Translations under genes and position numbers: made by a program
In this document: positions 42,336-51,030 of the stretch, piece by piece
Layout of the letters: each line of letters opens with the position of its first letter
How positions within the stretch are numbered: position 1 is the stretch's first letter
Notes under the pieces: model-generated
Databases searched by the model: none
What the model saw: the letters and a program-made list of their open reading frames with translations, nothing else
What the model was told of the DNA's origin: nothing
Assembly (NCBI GenBank): GCA_947168395.1
Contig: CAMVLT010000005.1
Coordinates: forward strand, 82,039-146,038
Direction: 5' to 3'
DNA: 64,000 nt
Source: an uncultured Prevotellaceae bacterium
Lineage (GTDB): Bacteria; Bacteroidota; Bacteroidia; Bacteroidales; Bacteroidaceae

Positions 42336-44504
42336 ATGAAAAAGCTACATCTACTATTCGCTGCCCTCATGGCCGTCGGCACACAGGGCGCACAGGCACA
42401 AACCAAGTCGTGGACCGCCGACAACGGCAACGGCACGTTCACCAACCCGCTGTTCTACGACGAGTTCTCCGACCCCGACATCCTCCGCGTGGGCGACGAC
42501 TACTACCTGGCCGGCACCACCATGCACGCCGTGCCGGGGCTGGTCATACTCCACTCCAGGGACCTGGTGAACTGGCAGAACATCAGCTACTGCTTCGACC
42601 GCTTCGACTTCGCCGAGGACCGCTTCGCGCTGAAGAACCACGAGGAAATCTACGGACAGGGCATCTGGGCGCCCTGCATCCGCTATGCCAACGGTCAGTT
42701 CTACGTCTTCTCGAACGTCAACGGCAAGGGGCTGCAATGCTACACGGCAAAGAACATCCGCGGCCCCTGGACCCACCATAACATGCAGGGCAACATCTAC
42801 GACCTCGGCGTGCTGTTCGACGACGACGGCAAGGTCTATGCCATCCACGGCTACGGCACGGTGAAGTGTACCGAGCTGAAGCCCGACATGAGCGGCCCCG
42901 TCGAGGGTACCGAGCGCGTCATCATCCCCGAGGGCAACGGCGTGGGCGAAGGCCATCACATGTACAAGATTGACGGCATGTACTACCTCATCTCCACCGA
43001 CTACTCGCCCAACGGCCGCACGCTCTGCTCGCGCTCGAAGAGCATCTGGGGACCCTACGAGACGCGCGTCATCACCGCCGACGAGACCTACGGCTACCAC
43101 GCCGCCTCGCTCACCCAAGTGCCCCGTGGCACGAAGTACCGCATCGGCGAGGACGGCACGAAGTTCCAGCTCGGCCCCGTCGACAAGGACGCCACCGCCT
43201 GCACCAACGCCCACCAGGGCGGCATCGTGCAGTACAAGGACGGCTCGTGGTGGGCCCTCTTCATGCAGGACTTCCACTCCATCGGCCGCACCGTCTGCCT
43301 CATGCCCATGACGTGGGAGGACGGCTGGCCCATGGTCGGCCTGAAGGGCAACCTCGGCCGTGCCCCCCGCACGTGGTTCAAGCCCGGCGCTAAGCTGGGC
43401 TGCTACGCCGTGGGTGAGGAGCCCCAGCCCATGACGGCCCCTTACGACCGTAGTGACGATTTCAACGCCAAGCAGCTCGGCCGCATCTGGCAGTGGAACC
43501 ATAACCCCGACGACCGTCAGTGGACCCTCCGTGGCGGCCGCCTCCGCATCCACAGCCAGCCCGCCGAACAGCTCATGTGGGCCCGCAACACCCTCACCCA
43601 GCGCGTCATCGGACCGAAGAGCGTCGCCACCGTCGAACTCTACACCAAGGGCATGAAGGACGGCGACGTCTGCGGCCTCGGCAACATCAACGTCCCCTGC
43701 TCATGGATTGGCCTTGTAAAGCAGGGCAACACCCTCACCCTCCGCTGCTTCGAACAACTCACCAACGACACCGTCACAGTGCCCGTCGGTTTACCCGACG
43801 GTAAAATCTACCTCCGCTGCATCGGCGACTACGACAACGATAAAATGCAGTACGCCTACAGCACCGACGGCACGACGTTCCAGACCATCGGCCGCATGAT
43901 GCCCCTCAGCTACCAGCTCATCTCGTTCCAAGGCTCCCGCCACGCCCTCTTCTCCTTCAACACGAAGGGTAAGCAGGGCGGCTACGCCGAGTTCGACAAC
44001 TTCACCGTCGACGAGCCTTGCGCCGACCGCAGCGCGAACATCCCCTACGGCAAGACCATCCGCATCATCAACAAGGCCACGGGCCGCCCCGCCATCGCCC
44101 TGAAGCACGGCCTGCTCTACGACACCCACGCCGGCGACAAGAGCCAGCTGACGCAGTTCAAGGTCATCGACCGCGGACAGGGCCGTGTAGCCCTGCAATG
44201 CGCCGACGGCCGCTACGTCAAGGTCTACGGCGACGGTCTGCCCGGCGACGTCCGCTTCACCGCCTCTCTCGCCCCCGTCGGTTCACCCGACGGGAAAACA
44301 GCCCTCTCCACCCCCGACGACGTGAACAGCACAACCTTCCTCTGGCAGGACTTCCTCGACCACGACTTCATGCTTCTCTCACTGAAGAACCACCGCTACC
44401 TCGGCAAGAGCCCCTCCACCGGCAGCCCCTACTCCATGGACTTCGCCGGCCCTGACCCAGCCCGCCGCAACGGCTCCGTACTGATGTGGGAAGAAGTAAA
44501 ATAA
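42336..44504 (+). CDS. Exported GH43 glycosidase with concanavalin-like and beta-trefoil-like domains
   Basis: 722 residues. The signal peptide is MKKLHLLFAALMAVGTQGAQAQ. The five-bladed GH43 domain (about 35-355) has the catalytic base D46 in FSDPDILRVGD, the pKa-modulating aspartate in YDLGVLFDDDGK, and the acid glutamate in GVGEGHHMYKIDG. A GH43-type beta-sandwich (about 370-555; DDFNAKQLGRIWQWNHNP) follows, then a C-terminal trefoil-like region (KTIRIINKATGRPAIALKHG to the end). The architecture fits xylosidase or arabinofuranosidase acting on plant arabinoxylan. It is likely co-transcribed with the MFS gene 7 bp upstream. Codons are strongly biased to C/G in the third position. Confidence 0.9.
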   Translation: MKKLHLLFAALMAVGTQGAQAQTKSWTADNGNGTFTNPLFYDEFSDPDILRVGDDYYLAGTTMHAVPGLVILHSRDLVNWQNISYCFDRFDFAEDRFALKNHEEIYGQGIWAPCIRYANGQFYVFSNVNGKGLQCYTAKNIRGPWTHHNMQGNIYDLGVLFDDDGKVYAIHGYGTVKCTELKPDMSGPVEGTERVIIPEGNGVGEGHHMYKIDGMYYLISTDYSPNGRTLCSRSKSIWGPYETRVITADETYGYHAASLTQVPRGTKYRIGEDGTKFQLGPVDKDATACTNAHQGGIVQYKDGSWWALFMQDFHSIGRTVCLMPMTWEDGWPMVGLKGNLGRAPRTWFKPGAKLGCYAVGEEPQPMTAPYDRSDDFNAKQLGRIWQWNHNPDDRQWTLRGGRLRIHSQPAEQLMWARNTLTQRVIGPKSVATVELYTKGMKDGDVCGLGNINVPCSWIGLVKQGNTLTLRCFEQLTNDTVTVPVGLPDGKIYLRCIGDYDNDKMQYAYSTDGTTFQTIGRMMPLSYQLISFQGSRHALFSFNTKGKQGGYAEFDNFTVDEPCADRSANIPYGKTIRIINKATGRPAIALKHGLLYDTHAGDKSQLTQFKVIDRGQGRVALQCADGRYVKVYGDGLPGDVRFTASLAPVGSPDGKTALSTPDDVNSTTFLWQDFLDHDFMLLSLKNHRYLGKSPSTGSPYSMDFAGPDPARRNGSVLMWEEVK

Positions 44505-44521
44505 GGTAATAAGGTAATAGC

Positions 44522-44617
44522 GAAGAGTGAAGAGTGAAGAATTTGCTGCCGTCATCCCTTCACCTGCAGGGACTCCGGAAGGAAATTCTTCACTCTTCAC
44601 TTTTCACTTTTCACTTA
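44522..44617. repeat. Long heptamer hairpin repeat between GH43 gene and coaW
   Basis: gtgaagagtgaagaattt (44527-44544) pairs with aaattcttcactcttcac (44583-44600). The core and loop match the in-frame copy at 41591. Its right edge overlaps the last codon and stop of coaW (44611-44616), so it may also terminate both converging genes. Confidence 0.88.
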
Positions 44618-45429
44618 GAAAAGCTAAGCGCCGCGCCTATGGCTGTGCAGTACTGCGAGTACTTCGGTATGTGGTAGCGGATGTTGTAGAGCTGCTCTAA
44701 CGGCGGGAACACCTCTTTGCACTGGGGCAGCAGCGTCAGGTTCCCGATGAGCACAAAGTCGCGGATGTCGGAGCCTCGGCTCGACAGCCATGCTGCCGAA
44801 CCGATGGTCTGCAGCACCATTGAGATGATGCCCGCTGCAATGTCCTCCTTCGCTGCGTCGCTCTGTGCCTTGGCCAGTATGCTGGCTGTGGCATCCATCG
44901 GCAAGTTGGGCAGCGGTTCAGCCGATATGTCGCCTATGAGCAGGTGTACGTTCTTGGTGTTGCCCTGCATGGCCAGTGCCGATACGGCCTTGATGTCGCT
45001 CGTGTTCAGCAGCAGTCGCGACAGGCCGGCCAGTGTGCCGCCCCCTATGCCTATACCGCCGATGTGGCGCATCTCGTTGCCGTCGCACAGTACAAAGCTC
45101 GTACCCGTTCCCATCGATACCACGATGGTGTGGTCGAGTTTCGACTCGAAGCGGGCACCCAGTCCGTCGGCCACAAACTCCTCCACCTTCTGCGTAGGCA
45201 GTCCGTAGACCGACCCCTTGATGTAAGCCGATCCAACGCCTGTCAGCATCACTTGCTTTACGTCGCTCAGCTCGATGTTGTTGTCGTGCAGATACTTGCC
45301 GAAGGCACCGTAGAGCGACGTGATAGGGTCGGCTGCGGTGATGCGTGTAGGTGCCGTGATGTGTCCGTCTTTCAGTCCTACAATCTTCGTGGTCGATATG
45401 CCCACGTCAATACCAATGATGATTCCCAT
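44611..45429 (-). CDS. coaW: Type II pantothenate kinase (CoaW)
   Basis: 272 residues with an actin-like ATPase fold. The phosphate-1 loop is MGIIIGIDVGISTTKIVG, followed by SMGTGTSFVLCDG and GGIGIGGGTLAGLSRLL. It phosphorylates pantothenate in the first step of coenzyme A synthesis, in the cytoplasm. I chose ATG 45429 because the fold begins there and the promoter element ends at 45468. The last lysine codon and the stop fall inside the heptamer repeat at 44522-44617. It is divergent from the patatin gene. Confidence 0.93.
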   Translation of the reverse strand: MGIIIGIDVGISTTKIVGLKDGHITAPTRITAADPITSLYGAFGKYLHDNNIELSDVKQVMLTGVGSAYIKGSVYGLPTQKVEEFVADGLGARFESKLDHTIVVSMGTGTSFVLCDGNEMRHIGGIGIGGGTLAGLSRLLLNTSDIKAVSALAMQGNTKNVHLLIGDISAEPLPNLPMDATASILAKAQSDAAKEDIAAGIISMVLQTIGSAAWLSSRGSDIRDFVLIGNLTLLPQCKEVFPPLEQLYNIRYHIPKYSQYCTAIGAALSFSK

Positions 45430-45467
45430 TTTGATAATTCTCTTTTTAATTGTTCGGTTTTGCGGTG

Positions 45468-45475
45468 CAAAGGTA
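45468..45475 (-). promoter_or_regulatory. Promoter -7 element for coaW
   Basis: Minus-strand TACCTTTG with a leader of about 34 nt to ATG 45429. Confidence 0.65.
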
Positions 45476-45537
45476 AGAAAAAAAGGGTGAAACACAAAAA
45501 AAACGCAATTCATAATTCATAATTCGTAATTATTTCC

Positions 45538-45545
45538 TATCTTTG
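45538..45545 (+). promoter_or_regulatory. Promoter -7 element for patatin gene (leaderless)
   Basis: TATCTTTG ends 5 bp before the ATG at 45551, so the predicted start of transcription coincides with the start codon. Just upstream is a short run of attcataattcataattcgt repeats. Confidence 0.65.
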
Positions 45546-45550
45546 CCCCC

Positions 45551-46399
45551 ATGATTTTAGGCCGACATACAGGACTGGTGCTCGAAGGAGGTGGCATGCG
45601 CGGGGTGTTCACCTCGGGCGTCCTCGATGCGTTCATGAAGCACCAACTCTATTTCCCCTACGTCGTGGCCGTGTCGGCAGGAGCCTGCAACGGACTGTCC
45701 TACATGAGCCGCCAGCCGCGCCGTGCCCGCTATTCCAACATCGACATGCTGCGCAAGTACGGCTACATCTCGCTGAAAAGTCTGCTCACCCAGGGCTCCA
45801 TCTTCGACCCCAACATCCTCTACGAGCGCTTCCCCAATGAGATAGTGCCCTTCGACTACGATGCCTATCGGCGTAATCCCGCCACGTTCGAGATGGTGTG
45901 TACCAACTGCCTGACGGGCCGTGCCGAGTACCTGTCCGAGAAGCACGATGCACGTCGCCTGACAGCCATTGCCAAGGCCACCTCTTCGCTGCCCTACGTG
46001 GCACATATTACCGAGGTGGACGGCATCCCGATGCTCGACGGCGGCATTGTCGACTCCATTCCTGTGGTACGGGCCGTCGACAAGGGCTTCTCGCCCAATG
46101 TCGTCATCATGACGCGCAACCGGGGCTTCCGTTCCGGCGAGCCCGACATCAAGGTGCCACGTCTCTTCTACAAGGCCTACCCCCGCCTGCGGGTAGTGCT
46201 GAGCCATCATGTGGAGGCCTACAACGAGCAGCTGGCCCTCATCGAGCGCATGGAGGACTGGGGCGAGGTCGTCTGCATCCGTCCTAAGCGTCCTATGGAG
46301 GTTGACCGCATCTGCCGCGACACCAAAAAACTGGAAGCACTCTACGAGGAAGGTTTCCAGCTCGGAGAGCAATTCTGCCAGGAATGGTATCAAAAATAG
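45551..46399 (+). CDS. Patatin-like phospholipase (YjjU/RssA type)
   Basis: 282 residues. The oxyanion loop is GGGMRG (13-18), the serine nucleophile is S42 in VSAGACNG (family GxSxG with alanine in the first place), and the partner aspartate is D163 in LDGGIVDS. It is a serine-aspartate dyad lipid acyl hydrolase; the substrate is unknown. There is no signal peptide, so it is cytoplasmic. The start at 45551 is required because the next ATG (45595) lies inside GGGMRG. That makes the mRNA apparently leaderless given the promoter at 45538-45545. It shares an upstream region with divergent coaW. Confidence 0.92.
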   Translation: MILGRHTGLVLEGGGMRGVFTSGVLDAFMKHQLYFPYVVAVSAGACNGLSYMSRQPRRARYSNIDMLRKYGYISLKSLLTQGSIFDPNILYERFPNEIVPFDYDAYRRNPATFEMVCTNCLTGRAEYLSEKHDARRLTAIAKATSSLPYVAHITEVDGIPMLDGGIVDSIPVVRAVDKGFSPNVVIMTRNRGFRSGEPDIKVPRLFYKAYPRLRVVLSHHVEAYNEQLALIERMEDWGEVVCIRPKRPMEVDRICRDTKKLEALYEEGFQLGEQFCQEWYQK

Positions 46400-46536
46400 A
46401 TGAAGTCCTTTCCCAAATCCCTTTTCTTTTGCCATGATTCCCTACTGTGTGGCCCTACTGTGTGACATGAACCCTCTTTTTTTAGAAATGACAATGAATT
46501 TTTCATGATAAAAGGCTCTTTTTGGGAAAAAAATTG

Positions 46537-46544
46537 TATCTTTG
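46537..46544 (+). promoter_or_regulatory. Promoter -7 element for PAP2-barrel gene
   Basis: TATCTTTG with a leader of about 40 nt to ATG 46589. Confidence 0.6.
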
Positions 46545-46588
46545 CAGCTGAATAGATTGATACGACTATATAATAATAAGTTTTTAGT

Positions 46589-48448
46589 ATGAATTTGAGA
46601 CATCTTTTAACATTAGCTACCGTTGCCCTGACAGTTCAGGCCAACGCAGAGAATTATCGAGACATGGAACCCCTGACGCTCGAAGTACCCGAAATGAAAG
46701 CAGAACTGGTGAAGCTGCCCGAACGGTCGGCCGCCAACTTTGAGAGAGTGGACCCGGCAGCCAGCCCCAAGATGGATTTCGACTTCTTCAAGACGAAGAC
46801 TAATCCCGGTGTCAAAGCCTATAAGTTCATGGACGACATGACCTTCGTGGGCATCCCCCTGTTTGCAGCAGGCTGGGCTATTAAGGGCGACAAGGCAATG
46901 TTCCGCGTCAATCAGAAGGCTGAAAGCGGCGGCAAGAAGAATACTCAGCTGCTGACCGACTTCAAGACCGGCATCGACGACTATACCCAGTTCTTCGGCC
47001 CCGCTATGGTGGTCGGCTTGAAGCTGGGCGGCTATGAAGGACGCAGTGACTGGCCCCGCCTGCTGGCAAGTGCCGGTTTGTCGTATGCCATCATGGCTGG
47101 TTTCGTCAACGGCATCAAGTACTCGGCCAAGGAGATGCGCCCCGATGGCTCCACCGCCAACTCGTGGCCTTCGGGTCATACGGCAACGGCCTTCGTTGGT
47201 GCCTCGTTGCTCCACAAGGAGTATGGACTCACCCGCTCGCCCTGGTGGTCGGTGGCTGGCTATGGCGTTGCCACGGCAACAGGTGTGATGCGCGTGCTCA
47301 ACAACCGTCACTGGATTAGCGATGTCATGTCGGGAGCTGGCATTGGTATTATGTCTACCGAGTTGGGCTATGCCCTTTGCGACCTGCTCTTCAAGCAGAA
47401 GGGACTGTTGCGCAACGACCTGATGATGGACAGCGAGAAGCCCTCGTTCTTTAGCGTCTCTATGGGTGTGGGCCTTGGCAGCAAGGACCTCAATTTTGAG
47501 AGTGGGGATGACGAGATGAACATCAAGTTCCGTGCCGCCACGGTGGTCGATGCCGAGGGAGCCTACTTCTTCAACAAGTACATCGGCGTGGGTGGTCGCC
47601 TCAGGGTCAGGGCACAGTCGGCCAAGGACTTTGGCGACTTTGCCGATTACGTGGGTGCCGAGGACTATTATGTATGGCATGGCCTGCAGCCCTACTATGA
47701 GTCGGCCTATCCCAATGACTACTTGCCCGGTACCACCGAGGCTGAGCAGATTGATAACGAGTTCACATACTTAGAGAAGGTGGGCTATCAGTTAGAGTCA
47801 GAGAGCGGCATGCAGGCCAATGCTCCCGTCACCGACAGCTACGGCATTGTGAAGAGCGACCACATCACCGAGTTCACGGGCAGTGTCGGCGTCTACTTCA
47901 ACCTGCCCCTCAGCAGTCGCTTCTCTTTGGGCACCAAGGCACTCGTCGGCCGTTCCATCACCCAGGAGCTTGACATCGATGGCTACGCCGAGGGTAACCA
48001 GAAGGACATCAGCTACACGTTGAGCCTTGACAACCGTCCGGGTATGAAGGACCTCTATGGCGACCCCACCGTGTCGCTCAACGACCTGCAGTACCCCAAC
48101 AATACGGGTGAGAAATGGACCGACGAATGGGAATACCTCACCATTGGTGCCAAGTCGTCGACCTCGTTCGGCACGGGCCTTTCGCTCACCTTTCGCTACA
48201 AGTCAAATTTCTCCTGGCGCCTCTATTGTGACTACGACTACACCCGCAAGGACTTCACGGCCAAGTACGACCCCTTCCACTTCGCACAGAAAAGCATGAC
48301 CTCTGGTGCCGGCTATCTGACGGACATCGCACTTCAGAACTCGACGGGCGACTTTGGCGACGGTCTGGGCTTTGAGGCCAGGGAGTACAAGTCCCGCAAG
48401 CACATGAACTACTGGACGCTGGGCCTCTCGTTCTTGGTCAATCTATAA
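46589..48448 (+). CDS. PAP2 phosphatase fused to a predicted outer membrane beta-barrel
   Basis: 619 residues. A signal peptide (MNLRHLLTLATVALTVQANA) is followed by a PAP2 domain (about 80-270) with all three motifs: K177 to RP (184-185), PSGH (194-197), and R235-x5-H241-x3-D245. The C-terminal half (about 285-619) alternates aromatic and glycine-rich strands (FFSVSMGVGLGSKDLNF, KYIGVGGRLRVRAQ, YWTLGLSFLVNL) and ends as a barrel strand would. PAP2 enzymes remove phosphate from lipids such as lipid A or undecaprenyl pyrophosphate. Fusion to a barrel would put this one at the outer membrane. It is followed by the export cluster, with no clear terminator. Confidence 0.85.
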   Translation: MNLRHLLTLATVALTVQANAENYRDMEPLTLEVPEMKAELVKLPERSAANFERVDPAASPKMDFDFFKTKTNPGVKAYKFMDDMTFVGIPLFAAGWAIKGDKAMFRVNQKAESGGKKNTQLLTDFKTGIDDYTQFFGPAMVVGLKLGGYEGRSDWPRLLASAGLSYAIMAGFVNGIKYSAKEMRPDGSTANSWPSGHTATAFVGASLLHKEYGLTRSPWWSVAGYGVATATGVMRVLNNRHWISDVMSGAGIGIMSTELGYALCDLLFKQKGLLRNDLMMDSEKPSFFSVSMGVGLGSKDLNFESGDDEMNIKFRAATVVDAEGAYFFNKYIGVGGRLRVRAQSAKDFGDFADYVGAEDYYVWHGLQPYYESAYPNDYLPGTTEAEQIDNEFTYLEKVGYQLESESGMQANAPVTDSYGIVKSDHITEFTGSVGVYFNLPLSSRFSLGTKALVGRSITQELDIDGYAEGNQKDISYTLSLDNRPGMKDLYGDPTVSLNDLQYPNNTGEKWTDEWEYLTIGAKSSTSFGTGLSLTFRYKSNFSWRLYCDYDYTRKDFTAKYDPFHFAQKSMTSGAGYLTDIALQNSTGDFGDGLGFEAREYKSRKHMNYWTLGLSFLVNL

Positions 48449-48513
48449 ATAAATTATGTAATTCAAGTTTCGCATGTTAGAAGCTGAGCTTGCGAAAGTA
48501 GAATTAGGTGATA

Positions 48514-51024
48514 ATGAGAATCCATATTTCGTCTCTTGCCTTGGTGGCGGCAGTACTGATGCTCACGGTGCTGCCGTTCGCCGGCTGTCATAGCGGAGCC
48601 AAAAAAAACTCCAGTGCCGAAGCCGTCAGCATGATAAACGCAGCCTCCGAGTCAAAAGACTATAAAAGAGTGCAATCCCTGGCCGACAGTTTAGGAAAGG
48701 CCGGAAAGATTTCGGATGGTGAGAGCAATTACTGGCAAGGCTATGCCTGCTACCAGATGGGGCAGCGCGAATTGGCAAAGTCGTATTGGCAAGAGGCCAT
48801 AAAGGACACAGAGAATTCTACGGATGCCAACGACCTGCTCTATTATGCCAAGTCGGCCAGCTATCTTACCAGCCAGCTCTGCCGATACGCAGAATATGCT
48901 GCTGCCTTGTACACGGCACTTCCTGTCATCAACCGTCTGGAGAAAATCAAGTGCGACACTACCAGCGATTATACCAACCTGCTGATTTTTGCCGGCTGCT
49001 GCAAGACCTACTTCGACAAGGAAGACTCCACGGCCACCGATATGCTGGAGCGTGCCTACCGGCTGCACATCGGCAATATTCAGCAGAAAGCTTCGAAGAC
49101 TGCCTATCGCGAAGCCCTGGCCGGTATCATCAACACCGCCTACATCTGGATTTATGCAAAAGGATATGAGGAGGGGCTTTTGTGGACAGAACGTATGGGA
49201 GACTTGATAAAGGAATACAAACAACGATATGCCGACGACAAAAACTATATTGACAAGCAATGGGCCAGATACTTGATTTTCCATGCCACTTCATTAGAGG
49301 GCGTGGGCCGTCACGATGAGGCCGGAACTGCATACGAGGAATTCCTGCAGACGGAATTTTCAAATACCAGAGAGGGGTGGACCGATGCCAGTGACTACTT
49401 GACCGTGGCCAAGCGATGGGAGGAGGCCGTGGACAACTATTACACCATCTTGGAATACCTGCAAAAGGAACTCACCGTCTATTCATTGGACAACATACAG
49501 CGCTATTTGCTGAAGAAGTATCGTGCCCACCAGATGCTCGACCAACAAGAGCTAATCAATCTTACAGCACGGCAGATATGCGAGGTGCTCGACTCCGCCA
49601 TCACCAACAACCGGCGCCTCGATGCCAGCGAACTGCAATCCATCCACGCGAGGGATATGGAGATTCTGGAGGCTGAATCGCGTTCAGCACGCCAGCGGCA
49701 GATATATACCGGCTTGGTTGTGGCGATACTGATTGTTGCTTTTGCCATCTACATCGTTTTCCGCCGCCATGCCGAACGTAAACTGCGCAAGGCCCACGAC
49801 GAGCTGAAGGTAGCCTACGACCAGCTGGAAGAAACCACCACCGTGAAGGAGCGCATGGAGAGTGAACTGCGCATTGCCAGCGACATACAGATGGGCATGC
49901 TGCCCGAGAATTTCCCCACCCGGGCCGACCATGACGACGTGCAGCTCTTTGCCTCGCTGACCCCGGCCAAGGAGGTGGGCGGCGACCTGTTCGACTTCTA
50001 CTTCCGCGATGAGAAACTATTCTTCTGCATCGGCGACGTATCGGGCAAGGGTGTGCCAGCCTCGCTCTTCATGGCCGTCACCCGCTCTGCCTTCCGCACC
50101 GTGTCGGCCCATGAGTCGATGCCTAACCGCATTGTGGATACCATCAACAGGACAATTGCCGACATGAACAAGATGAACATGTTCGTCACCCTCTTTGTCG
50201 GCGTGCTCGACCTGCCCACAGGCCGTTTGCGCTACTGCAACGCCGGTCACGATGCCCCGTTGCTCGTCGGAGCAGGCGTAGGCGAACTGCCCTGCGACTC
50301 GAACATCCCCGTCGGCTTCATGCCTTCATGGGAATACTCGCTACAGGAGACACAGATATTCACCGGCACCACCATCTTCCTCTTCACCGACGGACTCACT
50401 GAGGCAATGGATGTCAACAACGCCCAGTTCCAGATGGAGCGTATCAACGACATAGCAACTCTTGCACTGGCCAACCAGCAGCAGGAACCCCGCCAGATTA
50501 TTGCCCAGATGACCGAAGCTGTCCATCAGTTCGTCGGCGACGCTGAACAGAGCGATGACCTGACTATGATGGCCATACAGTATATCAGGCTGCAGAGTGA
50601 CGTGAAAATGCGTAAGAGTATCGTGTTGCAAAACGACATGCAGGAAATGCCACGGCTGAGTACTTTTGTTGACGAGGTATGTCAGGCTGTGGGATTCGAA
50701 CAAGAAGTCACCGCGCAAATCAGGGAGGCTGTAGAGGAGGCTGTAGCCAACGTAATGAAGTATGCCTACCCGTCAGGACATCGCGGCGATGTGACCATTG
50801 AGGCTGCTTCCAACGAGGCACGTCTGAAGTTCACCATCATCGATAGTGGCAAGCCTTTCGATCCCACCGTTCAGACTGCGGTCGATGCCTCACTTTCGGA
50901 CAACGAGCGCACCACCGGTAGTCTGGGCATTCAGATTATGCGCCAGAATATGGACTCCATCAACTATGAGCGTATAGACAAGCTCAATGTGCTGACACTG
51001 AGAAAGAAGTTAATAAAACAATAA
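48514..51024 (+). CDS. TPR sensor - SpoIIE-type PP2C phosphatase - HATPase regulator
   Basis: About 836 residues (ATG 48514; GTG 48508 is possible). The lipoprotein-like leader ends PFAGC. A periplasmic TPR-rich region (about 30-390), a membrane helix (about 400-420) and a short coiled coil follow. The SpoIIE phosphatase domain shows the acidic metal motifs GGDLFDFY, GDVSGKG, FTDGLTEA and SDDLTMM. The C-terminal RsbW-like HATPase has REAVEEAVANVMKYA, IIDSGKPFDP and GSLGIQIM. The pieces resemble a RsbU-plus-RsbW switch in one chain, but no STAS antagonist or sigma factor gene is nearby. It begins the export cluster, 6 bp before the adaptor gene, so it probably regulates or is induced with export. 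Confidence 0.9.
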   Translation: MRIHISSLALVAAVLMLTVLPFAGCHSGAKKNSSAEAVSMINAASESKDYKRVQSLADSLGKAGKISDGESNYWQGYACYQMGQRELAKSYWQEAIKDTENSTDANDLLYYAKSASYLTSQLCRYAEYAAALYTALPVINRLEKIKCDTTSDYTNLLIFAGCCKTYFDKEDSTATDMLERAYRLHIGNIQQKASKTAYREALAGIINTAYIWIYAKGYEEGLLWTERMGDLIKEYKQRYADDKNYIDKQWARYLIFHATSLEGVGRHDEAGTAYEEFLQTEFSNTREGWTDASDYLTVAKRWEEAVDNYYTILEYLQKELTVYSLDNIQRYLLKKYRAHQMLDQQELINLTARQICEVLDSAITNNRRLDASELQSIHARDMEILEAESRSARQRQIYTGLVVAILIVAFAIYIVFRRHAERKLRKAHDELKVAYDQLEETTTVKERMESELRIASDIQMGMLPENFPTRADHDDVQLFASLTPAKEVGGDLFDFYFRDEKLFFCIGDVSGKGVPASLFMAVTRSAFRTVSAHESMPNRIVDTINRTIADMNKMNMFVTLFVGVLDLPTGRLRYCNAGHDAPLLVGAGVGELPCDSNIPVGFMPSWEYSLQETQIFTGTTIFLFTDGLTEAMDVNNAQFQMERINDIATLALANQQQEPRQIIAQMTEAVHQFVGDAEQSDDLTMMAIQYIRLQSDVKMRKSIVLQNDMQEMPRLSTFVDEVCQAVGFEQEVTAQIREAVEEAVANVMKYAYPSGHRGDVTIEAASNEARLKFTIIDSGKPFDPTVQTAVDASLSDNERTTGSLGIQIMRQNMDSINYERIDKLNVLTLRKKLIKQ

Positions 51025-51030
51025 ACAAAC

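Noticed and set aside
46400..46456. Small frame after the patatin gene as a peptide precursor
   Set aside because: It has only about 18 codons, with no promoter, leader motif or conserved core; it overlaps a short CCCTACTGTGTGG direct repeat.
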